Positions 26,301 through 38,300 of a stretch of 64,000 nt of DNA are shown one piece after another. The notes below the pieces were generated by a model. That model was not told the DNA's origin and ran no database searches. It saw nothing but the letters and a program-made list of their open reading frames with translations. The position numbers were made by a program, and so were the translations under genes. The stretch is from NCBI GenBank assembly GCA_963680875.1, contig OY804589.1, positions 31,536,962 to 31,600,961 of the forward strand, read 5' to 3'. How positions within the stretch are numbered: the stretch's first letter is position 1; each line of letters starts with the position of its first letter. This stretch comes from Bathymodiolus brooksi (taxonomy: Eukaryota > Mollusca > Bivalvia > Mytilida > Modiolidae).

Positions 26301-29300
26301 TGGAGTTATCCAGTGTCTTCCAATAGACCTTTCACACATTTCCATCATATTAATGTTCTACCTTGAAAGGTGGATGGAGTTATCCAGTGTCTTCCAATAG
26401 ACCTTTCACACATTTCCATCATATTAATGTTCTACCTTGAAAGGTGGATAGAGTTATCCAGTGTCTTCTAATAGACCTTTCACACATTTCCATCATATTA
26501 ATGTTCTACCTTGAAAGGTGGATGGAGTTATCCAGTGTCTTCCAATAGACCTTTCACACATTTCTGTCATATTAATGCTCTACCTTGAAAGGTGGATGGA
26601 GTTATCCAGTGTCTTCTAATAGACCTTTCACACATTTCCATCATATTAATGTTCTACCTTGAAAGGTGGATAGAGTTATCCAGTGTCTTCCAATAGACCT
26701 TTCACACATTTCCGTCATATTAATGCTCTACCTTGAAAGGTGGATGGAGTTATCCAGTGTCTTCCAATAGACCTTTCACACATTTCTGTCATATTAATGC
26801 TTTACCTTGAAAGGTGGACGGAGTTATCCAGTGTCTTCTAATAGACCTTTCACACATTTCCATCATATTAATGTTCTACCTTGAAAGGTGGATGGAGTTA
26901 TCCAGTGTCTTCCAATAGACCTTTCACACATTTCTGTCATATTAATGCTCTACCTTGAAAGGTGGATGGAGTTATCCAGTGTCTTCCAATAGACCTTTCA
27001 CACATTTCTGTCATATTAATGCTCTACCTTGAAAGGTGGATGAAGTTATCCAGTGTCTTCCAATAGACCTTTCACACATTTCTGTCATATTAATGCTCTA
27101 CCTTGAAAGGTGGATGGAGTTATCCAGTGTCTTCCAATAGACCTTTCACACATTTCCGTCATATTAATGCTCTACCTTGAAAGGTGGATGGAGTTATCCA
27201 GTGTTTTCCAAATAGACCTTTCACACATTTCTGACTTGATTCTAAAATTATATGTTTTTATAGGAGTTATTTCCCTTTAAGATGGGCAAAAGATCCCATT
27301 TCATGCAAAGTACAATGCAAATAACATATTTTTTCCTCCATAATTTGTACAAAATTTTAATGTTGTAACAACTTGTCAATTTTCTAGTTATTATCCTTAT
27401 TTTTTTTACAAGGTTCAAATATCTACAAATTTTGAAAAAATTATACTCAAATTCTTTTTTTCCCCATATAGTCAGGATTTTATAAATTCCCTTTCATCAC
27501 CACCTGACTAGGTTCTGACAGGGGTTTTCAAAACAAATAAATTTTTCGACTACGTGGATATGACATTTTCATAAGCAAATAAAGAAATATATAATGTATA
27601 ATAGTAATAAACACTTTCATTCATCATTCACACACTCTTACAATTTTGTTTTTCAAAAATATTAAATTACTCCTGACATTTTGCAAATTCTTTTTCCTCT
27701 CCGTTGCACATGCTAGAATGGACACCATTTTGCATGTTATAAGGGAAATAACTCTATAAAAAAAACTTTAAAAAACATAATTTTAGAATCAAATTGGGAA
27801 TGTACAAAAGGCGTTTTCTTTGTTTAATTGACAGAGATAGTAAGTATAAGAATATGATGTATTTAGCATTTTCAACAACATTTTAGATATATCATGGCAA
27901 AGACTAGAAACTGGAAAAAACCTGCCATGCATTACTGGCACATATGTCTGTGTCAAGTTCTTCTCACCACAGTAACCGCCTCAGTGGTGTAATGGACAGC
28001 ATGTTCATCTTGAGTGCAGGACATCGTGGGTTTGATCCCCCGATCAGATCAAACCAAAAACTATAAAATAGATATTTACTGCTTCCTCTCTTAAGTATGT
28101 GGTATTGAGGAGTATGAGCAAAGACTGGTCAGCTCAAGAGTCCGTGTAATGTGTAGGTGTAGAGAGATGTCAATCTAGGGCCTTGTTTCATTGAGGTAGA
28201 ACTATAAAAATCTGTATCCCCCGCATGTTGGTATTGTAGACAACCAGCTATGTCATGACTATCGGTCTTATTTGGTGACGGAAACACGGACTGATACAAC
28301 GAAAATGTGCGTTGAAGCCCCCGGCCTTGGGTGGATGCCTGAAAACCATAACACTTAAGGTGGGACATCAGTGTGTGAAAGTCAAATTTATTATATACAA
28401 TTTTTTGTTTTAATTTTTAGTGGACAGTTCGTGATGGAATATGTCGGTGAAGTGTTGGATTACAAGACATTTAAATCCAGAACCAAACAGTATGCTAAAT
28501 CTGGTGAAAGTCATTTTTACTTTATGGCACTGAACGCTGACGAGGTCATTGATGCTTCATACAAAGGAAACATTTCACGCTTCATTAATCACAGCTGTGA
28601 CCCCAACTGCGAAACACAAAAGGTTAGTGAGCTTAATTCAAGTATATTCTGAGCTTTTTCATATCTGAACCATTGCCACATCCTTACAACACCTTTTGAT
28701 TTGGAATGTGACTTTAGATGTGCATAATTCATAACTACAAATTCGTCAATATGTCGACCTCCTTCAAGGAGGTGTCTTGACATTCAAAAGAAGTATGAAG
28801 TGCACAAATACTCACATTTCAAACCTTGCTGCAAAAATTGGGGAAAAGTTCCAATTTAAGTTTCAAAACTGGAATCGATGCATTTGTGAATAGGGTAAAA
28901 ACATGCAGAACATCAACTATTGAAGTTGAATAAAATAGGGGACAGTTGAGCAAAGTTCCCATGTATTTAATTTATACTCATGATTTGATTGCTACTTAAT
29001 ACATGTAGTTAATATTTCTTTTTTTGCTATGCCTCACTAATGCTGGTACTCTTTGGCTTTTTACTGGAACAATAATATACATGCCTTGTCTCGACAGGAT
29101 TGGTTATAGGGACATCAAGCACTTCAGTTAGATATATTTTCGTGTGTGTAGTATAGGATTGTTCGAGAAGATGTATGTGATATGTATTACATGTAATTAT
29201 TACATTCTACACAAATGTCATTCTGATTCAAATCACATCCCTCACTTGCTCCCCTTACTGATGTAGCACAACTTCTGAGATCTTAGGAAACTCCATTACA

Positions 29301-32300
29301 GGTCACATGTCACAGACTTTTTGAAATTTGTTTTCAATATGCAGGACACCCAATAATTTTCTGCAGGACCTACTCAAATTGTGCAGGACCGGAATTTACA
29401 AAATTCTAAAATTTAAACGGAAATGGAGATGGGAACAATAAAAATCCAACCCGCCATGTTTTCAAATATAAACACACGAAATGGTCGTGTTGATGCATCA
29501 CAGCCAGTTTAAACTATAAAAATACAATGATTAATAGAATTACTATGGAAACAGTTGCATGTTTAAGAAGTAAATGTCATTTAAAGCAGAATGTCATTCC
29601 GAGTTGACCGTGATCGTTCCGGCATACCAGTTGCATTTCCGATTTCCGGTGCAAAACAAAATACACAAACAAAACATTTTGTCCGACACCCGGACCGCCA
29701 TACTTGGCAGTATTGCTGGTCGTTGTGATTTTCTGCCCGCTCGGTCCGACGGTCCGACGAATTTCAAAAAGTCTGATGTCATATGAAAATGGCACCAAGA
29801 AAACTAAGAAAGCATTAAAATTTAAAATTAACTGCTTTGTTTGCTAAGAGCAATCTGATTGGTTGAAAAAAGTCATAAACCAATTTTATCATTGTTGAAT
29901 ATTCATGACAAAATATTCAACTAAGTTCTATGTGACAGATCCTTCTGAAATTTTAACTTGATGATCATTTACACAGAAAAAAAAGCTGGACAGTCATTGG
30001 AGAGTCTAGCCTTACACGTTTTCAAGCAACAGGCTCTGATAATCTAAAAATGGATTTGATGTAGCCTAGACATAGAATGATATTGACAACAGTAGATTTT
30101 GATTTTAATGGAAAATGAACAAATTATTAATATTTAATGAAGTTAGAGGTTGTTTAAGCAAAAAGCTGGACAGTCATTGGAGAGTCTAGCCTTACACGTT
30201 TTCAAGCAACAGGCTCTGGAAATCTAGCTTCTGGTTTGGGACTTGTACAAAAATGTGTATTTATCGTCTTGTATCGCATGGAGACCTAATATTTTGTCAC
30301 CTATTTCTTCAGATTTCCCATGCCGCAACATATCAGTAAATTGGAGAAAACCATGAGATATGTGATTTTAATGAGATTGATTGGTTAGATAGATAACTAA
30401 AATGAGCATTTTTGTTGTTTTGTGACCTAATGAAAATGATATCTACTTTGCTGAAATATTCACATTCATTGGTCTATTCTCACACTGGAATCTTGAAAAA
30501 AAACATTGAAATAACGATAGTGATGAAAATATAAAATTTAATTGATTTTTGTACAAAAAAAACAAAAAAAACACACAATTCAAAACTGTTATGATGTGTG
30601 TTGAATGAACTATTTTATATGAGTAAATAAGGGGTCAATAATTCCACCAATATTAACAAGACGAACAAATGCCTCAATGACCGAACAAACAAAAAAACAC
30701 GACATATTGCATTGGAAATCTAGCTTCTGGTTTGGGACTTGTACAAAAATGTGTATTTATCGTCTTGTATCGTCATGGAGACCTAATTATCAAGATCAAA
30801 TATTAGTGGATGAAACCATTCAAAACTCGAAACGACATTATTTCTTAAATAGTTTACTGAAAAGTAGATTATACCACCTCAATGATGTAAATTGTTCGTA
30901 TGCTTCTGACTGTGGAAGGTCAGTGGTTCAATCCGTTCGAATCAAACCAAACACCATAAAATTCTTTGAAGTAAATAACAAATTAGAAGTGCAATATTGA
31001 TCTCTTTTTTTTTTTCTTTTTTTTCTTTTTTTTTTGCACAAAGTCACATTACATGATTTGTAGTTGTACAACAGCAATATTATTGCAGTTGTATTATGGT
31101 AAGGGTGTGTTGTTGTCTTTGTTTAAATATGTAGAACCTGAACTAAGTTCTATGTGACAGATCCTTCTGAAATTTTAACTTGATGATCATTTACGCAGAA
31201 AAAAAAGCTGGACAGTCATTGGAGAGTCTAGCCTTACACGTTTTCAAGCAACAGGCTCTGATAATCTAAAAATGGATTTGATGTAGTCTAGACATAGAAT
31301 GATATTGACAACAGTAGATTTTGATTTTAATGGAAAATGAACAAATTATTGATATTTAATGAAGTTAGAGGTTGTTTAAGTAAAATGAAACTTATTTATG
31401 GCAAAACACTAGCAGCTCTTCACAATTAGTTTGAAATACAACTGATATAATTCAATTATAAATCTTTTGCAGTCATATGTTGTGGGTCTGCCATTGTTGT
31501 CAGTCTGTACACACTATGGTTTCCAAGCAATAACTTAATTTTTAGTTGACTAATCCTTCTGAATTGTTAACACAAATATCCTTGGCCTATGTTGTTTTTT
31601 TCTATGTAGAAGTCTGCTACGTCGTCGTTCATTATAACTTAGTTTTACTTATGAGAATTGAAAATAATTGAACAGTAATAATAGACAATGTATCTAACTA
31701 AGATAATGCAAACCATTTCTCTGTTAAACATCAAACCTAATCTGTGGTGTAATAGTTAGCGCTTGTCTCGGATGAGGTAGATCAATGGTTCCAGCCCTGA
31801 TCTAGTCAAATTAAAGACTATAAAATTGGTATTTGCCAATTCTCCTTCGAGCATGCAGCATTTAATAGAAAAAAGCAAAACTGACAATTTGTCCCGAGTG
31901 TAGTGACATTTGTACCTGCAAACTGGTTTTAGTGAGCTAGCACAATAAAAATTCAACTAAGCGTGTTGGACTAGTACAAAGTGGACACAATCATCATCTC
32001 ATTGAAATGTAACTTGTTCTCTCCATGATGTAGCCGAAAAATTGCTAATTTGACAAAACTGCATCGGTTGTGTAATGGTAAGCATGCTGGACTTGAGTGT
32101 GTTAGATCGTGGGTTTGAGCTCAGGTCAGATCGTGGGTTTGAGCTCAGGTTAGATCGTGGGTTTGAGCCCAGGTTAAATCGTGGGTTTGAGCCCAGGTCA
32201 GATCAAACCAAAGACTAAAATTGATACTTGCTGCCTCTTCTCTAATGTTGATTTGAAGTTTTACAGTATTATATTTAAACTTTATTATCGATGATTTGTT

Positions 32301-35300
32301 AAATTTCCTTTTGATCTTTACACAAGATAATATCTTAGGCCAAAAAAAAAAATATGTGTGTTTCCGATTGCATGGTCTTCAAAATTAGGGTCGGGAGCTA
32401 GTGGGGATTTTTTTTTTTTTTAACCTACAAGTATGCTCCTACCTCTAAAATCACATAAACTTGTTTGTTTCTTTCTTACTACAGCTTATTACAGCTTATT
32501 AATTATTTGACATGCAGTACAATGTTTTTGGTTCCAAACATCGATCAAATGTACAAGGCAATGAAGAAAATTGTTGAAGTCAGAAACAAACACGGAAACG
32601 GAGACGAATTTCCAGATTTTGCCGATCTATTTTTTTTTTTTTTTTTTTTTTGGCATAAAAAATGTTAGGGTCGGAGGTAAAGTTTTAGGGTCGGTCAGTC
32701 GATCGGAAGCACACCTATTATTTTTTTTTGGCCTTATTATCAATCAACAAGCATGATATGAACAACTGATTTCTACATTATATTGATGTCACTAATGTCA
32801 TCTCGACCAATCCTTGATAAACATACAATCTGAGATATTTTTCGCTCGAAATTAACTGGTTGCGATATTGCTGTGAGAAATCAAATCTCGCAAAATAAAT
32901 CAACCACAATAGATATTCATTACATGTTTGACAGATTGAATAATAGATGTGGATTAATTATTAGTCTACGATTTTATCACCTTATTTATGTTGTATATGT
33001 AAGTCGTAGTATAGCAACATTAAAAAAACAAAACAAAAAACAGACTATTGTGATTTGGAACATGTGACGTTCTTGAAAAATATGAACTGTAACGTCACAA
33101 CAGTTTCTATTTCACATAATATCCTGAATATGTTGCCATCAATGTTTTGTACATTTTTAATGAAACATACGATTTCAAGAGAGTGGGAATGGGTTTGCAT
33201 GAACTTATTATAATGTTAATATGTCAAACTGTAAGATCAAGTCGTGGATGTATAATTACAGAACCATTACAGTAAAAAAAACTAGATTATATCTATATAC
33301 ACCATCTTATATTCTTTTTCTTCTTCTTTATTCTGTGTGACCAGGTGTCCCTTTTTCCTTTGATACTCGTGTTTCCTCCTTCCATGAAAATGACAGCCTG
33401 AAGTTTATAAATGAGTTAGTGAGTGATTGTTTAGCAATTTTTCAGCTATATCATACCAAAAAGAAGTTACATTTCTATGAGATGATGATGATGATGTTGA
33501 TGATATCCTGTTTGGACTAGACCAACGCACTTAGTGGTTTTTTTTATAGTGCTAGATCACTGAAACAACAGTCTGTGGATAGACATGTCACTCCGCTCTG
33601 ACACATTCAGTAATTCCGAGACAACCAGTCTTTGCTCTTTCATCCGTTGGTTGCTTAGCTTAGAAGCAGCAAGCACTAATTTTACTGTCTTTAGTTTGAC
33701 CAGATTGGCACTTGATCTACCACATTAGAGGAGAACACGCTCATCATTACACCACCGATGCGGTTCCAATATTACTGGAATATTGCAAAAAGTAACACTA
33801 AACTGCCATAACAGTATTCTATATATTCTACTGCCGAAGTCACATATCCAAATGTATGTTGAATATGAAGCTCAAAAAAAAAAGAAAAAAAAAAAAAAAC
33901 CTTTAAGACAATCGCATACTTGATAAAAAATTAACCGGAATGTTTGGCCAAAAATACAAAATGCAGACGAACTACCGGTAGTTGAAATGGAAAATAGGCA
34001 CGGTTGCATGTTGTGATTATAAGATAACGGTTTTGAGTTCGTCACGGAACAGAGTAAATATTGACTAGTTACCAATAACAATGATTAATAATGTAGATAA
34101 CCCTTTTAATCTTGAATTGATGGTTTAATTTTCACAGCGGCCTAGAAACGGTTGATGACCTCTATTGCTATAGGCGATGACCTCTATTGCTATAGGTGAT
34201 GACCTCTATTGCTAGGTGACCACACCTTTGTTGACAGAGTTCTGTTCTCGTCAGTAAAGACTTTAAATGGTACTATCATCTTTTGGTTTAGTATGAATCA
34301 CTAGAACACTACATCTTAAGCTGTTACTGTTGGAGACATGTAACCCAACTGAGAAATCAAGTTCATATACATTTTCAAATTCTTGTCAAAGTTTTGTCAA
34401 CAATTAACCAACCATTTTAAATTATTTGTGGTATATAAAGCTTATTGAATACAGTGAACCAGACATACCCATATTCTTATAGGCTGACGACAACAGTTTT
34501 ATTCAACGCCACGTTATTTCAGTTGTATCGTGGCGGTCAACTTTCATGATGGAGTAAACCAAACAAAACCTTCCACAAGACTTTCACCAATTTTATCACA
34601 TAATTCACAACAAGCAGGAATTTATCTTACAATCTTAGCGATGATAGGCACTTATTGCATATGTAGATGTTAATGTGACTTCTGTACAACAGAAGCCACA
34701 ACGCCCCGTACAACAGAAGCCACAACGCCCCGTACAATAGAAGCCACAACGCCCCCACCTGTATAGGGTGTGTACACTGAGAGAAACACTTATGCATAGA
34801 TGTCTATGTCTGATATAGATATGACGAATTGGAATTTGATGCACACATAAATGTTACAAATTGGAATTTAGTGCACACGTAAATGTTACAAATTGGAATA
34901 AAATACCCAAATAACGCTGACCGTGATTACATTGTAGTCTGTATAAAAATAGTAACATTAAAAAGCCATCTGAACGGATATTTATTGAACAACCATAAAT
35001 ATGAAGTGATTTAGACAAGCTATAAGAAAAACACAAATGTTCCACGACTTTTACGTGTGCCGACAACAACTGTAGCAAAGATACAAATGTTCCACGACTT
35101 TTACACATACGGCAACAAGTTTTTCAACAACTCACTAATCTGTGACTGTTCCTGTTTTCTTTACCAAATAAAGGAATATCCCAGTTAGTAGCCCTCGGTG
35201 ACGGAGGTGGATTTTTTATAGAGCCCTTTAAAGACCCATTGTTTCCAGGAAAAAAATGGTATATTAAATTTAATGATATGTCGAAGTTACAAGTTTGATA

Positions 35301-38300
35301 TCCATTGAATTGAAATTACAACGTCGAAAGTCTGGATAACAAGTCGTCTGTACAGTATTTAGATCACTCTAAAGAACAGTTTGAAGATACTTAAAGGGTA
35401 ATCAGAAGCTGTCAATCAAAGAACAGAATGAAATGAGGCAGAAAAGACAATGAACTACAAAACGCTTCACAGAAAACTGAAAATTGAGCAACACAATCCC
35501 CGCTAAAAAAAACAGGGGTGATCACAGGTGCTGAGGATAACGGGTCGTATGTATGAGATGAAGATCACACTTACAAAGACTTTCTGCACTGGATAGATAT
35601 CTATTTTTATTTTAAGATTGCATGAAATGAACGAACACATGTAGTATTAAAAAAAAATAGTCAGCTAAAGAACCTGAAAGCATAACATAAAAAATTTAGA
35701 ATTTAAAAAAACACCTATCAAATTTAGTCCTATTTTAGGAAGATTTTTTACATTTTTGACTCTTCTTCGATTTTTATATCAAACAAACTTATCGATTTTA
35801 TGCTCGCTTGGTTACAAATAAAACAACATCAACGAGCGAATTTGAGTCTCGTAATCCGAACTAATGGTTCAAGATATCTGTTACAACAAATAAAATCAGT
35901 TTTTTTGTTGTTTTTTTTACCAGAGTAAGGCTACTTCTAATTGCACTTCTACCAAATGCACATCAAACATGGAAAGGGTTAATCCATTGTATATTTAAAT
36001 CTTACCAAGCTTGAACGTTAACAAAAAATGAAGGAAAGTCTTGACTCTTGAAATTATTTTGGAAAGAAAATAAAGATTTATTCTTGATATATGTAGTCAA
36101 AATGTACATGTATATGAAGAGAATTATTGTTATTGATTTTGTGTAGTACACACTATTTTGAATGAGCGTTATACATTAATGTGTACTATATACTATAGGG
36201 TTATTGCACTAATATTGAGGAATATTATCCCCAGCAATATATCATATTGCACGAGCTTGCGAACTTATGATATACTGCGAGGGACAATATTCCTCAATAT
36301 TAGTTCAATAACCCTTTTATAATATAATACCAAATATTTCAGTCTATGACAATTACATTTCATCACATATCGTCCAATTCCTGCAGCTCTGATGTCTGCA
36401 GTAAGGATGCAATGTCTGTTTCTGCCATCTTGTTTATCTCTCGTCTGCTTGCGTGGAAATAACTTTTACTTAGAACTTCTCTAGTGCATACTAAACTTTA
36501 ATATTTTTTTATGCTGTGTGGACGAAAGATACCATTATTTATGCCATCTTACACTGTCGCTGTAGAATTGTAATTCAACTTCTTTTTAACTTTGTGTACT
36601 TGTATTTTTTATTTGATTAGCATTTTGTGGATTTTTATTAAAGAATGCTCAGGAGCGAAAAGTACTTTTACTTGCACTCATTAAATCACAGTTGTAAAAT
36701 ACTTGCTCTTTCAAACAAATGACATGCGAAGCTGAAGTATTCTAGACAAATTCCCACTAAGATGGACAGCTGAAAAAAGCTAGGACCATATTTTACACAC
36801 AAAAAAAGAAATTCAGAAACAACATTGATATCAACCCTGTCTGGATTTGTGCAGCAGCGGTGTATGCATATTTCTACAAAAGGATTCACGACCTTGGTGG
36901 TGTAATAATTTGCGAGTGCTGTAAATCATTAGTTCTAAACCATCATGACTATGAAATTGGCATTTGCTGCAGACAGCAAATATAATGCGTCCCGAGTTGA
37001 GCAATACATCTACATGCAGATTTCTTTTTCTACCAAATCAACAAGTTGATGATTATGTCAGAGGTTGCACAAGACAATTGCTGCTGTTTCAGTGAGCTAG
37101 CACTTCAAAAAATCCAACTCAGCGTGTTGGATTTAATACAAATAATTATCTGTAGTAAACTGAGAAATTAATTGCCATTCTAACGGATTACAAACTATTT
37201 TTTTTCTGTTTCTTTTCATAACTACATGTTTTCAGTCTTATTAATAGTTGGGCGTCTTGTAGTGTTGCTTTTAAAACAGTAATAAAGAATCGGAGAATGT
37301 AAAGAAATGGACAACACAGAAACAAGGTCAAAGGGTCAAGAACAAGACATTTCTTAAAACTGAAACAAACCTATTTATATTAAATGAATCTAAATAAATA
37401 CTGTGATAGGTAAGGTTGAATACCAAAAAACACAAAGAAATACAAACGAAAACAACCTTCACAACTTACAGACCTTTCCACCATTAAATTGATGCTTTTT
37501 TATGTATATTTAGTGTTGGGAAGGTCATTTCTAAAATTTCTACAACAAAATATTATTGGCAAGACTGAATACCAAAAAACAAACATCAAACTTACAGACC
37601 TTTCCACCATTAAGTGAAGTACACTTTTTGCTGTATATTTAGTGTTGGGAAGGTCACTTTAAAGATTTCTACAAAAAAATATGATGGGTAAAACTGAATA
37701 CCAAAAAAACAAACAAAAACAACCTTCAAACTTACAGACCTTCCCACCATTAAGTGAAGTACACTTTTTGCTGTATATTTAGTGTTGGGAAGGTCACTTT
37801 AAAGATTTCTACAAAAAAATATGATGGGTAAAACTGTATACCAAAAAAACAAATAAAAACAACCTTCAAACTTACAGACCTTCCCACCATTAAGTGAAGT
37901 ACACTTTTTGCTGTATATTTAGTGTTGGGAAGGTCACTTTAAAGATTTCTACAAAAAAAATATGATAAGTAAAACTGAATACCAAAAAACTAAACAAAAA
38001 CAATCTTCAAACTTCCACCATGAAATGAAGTACGCTTTTTGCTGTATATTTAGTGTTGGAAAGGTCATTTCTAAAATTTCTACAAAAACATATGATAGGT
38101 AGGACTGAATACCAAAAAAATACAAACAAAAATAACCACCAAACTTACAGACCTTTCCACCATTAAGTGAAGTGCACTTTTTGCTGTATATTTAGTGTTG
38201 GGAAGGTCACTACTAAAATTTCTGCAAAAAATATGCCATGACTGATACAGTAGTCTCCCCCTCTTATAAAGCCACCCCTTCCACAATGAATAAGTGGCCT

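Larger units (their letters stand above)
23155..27230. repeat. 74-bp satellite array, about 51 monomers in three blocks
   Basis: The monomer begins TCATATTAATGCTCTACCTT and ends AGACCTTTCACACATTTCTG. The spacing is 74 bp (for example 23155, 23229, 23303). Blocks are 23155-23522 (5 copies), 23677-25376 (23 copies) and 25531-27230 (23 copies). They are separated by two copies of a 154-bp spacer, so the higher-order period is exactly 1,854 bp. Variation is at a few fixed positions (GCTC/GTTC/GCTT, GGATGG/GGACGG/GGATAG). It lies inside the intron that splits the SET domain. Confidence 0.97.

Noticed and set aside
23155..27230. CRISPR-like array of regular repeats
   Set aside because: Repeats are contiguous 74-bp monomers with no unique spacers, in an animal intron. 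It is a satellite.
29577..29798. Overlapping short genes on both strands in a GC-richer patch
   Set aside because: No family resemblance, no splice context and short length.
31005..31036. Long T run as a terminator
   Set aside because: Such T runs are common in these introns and no polymerase III gene precedes it.
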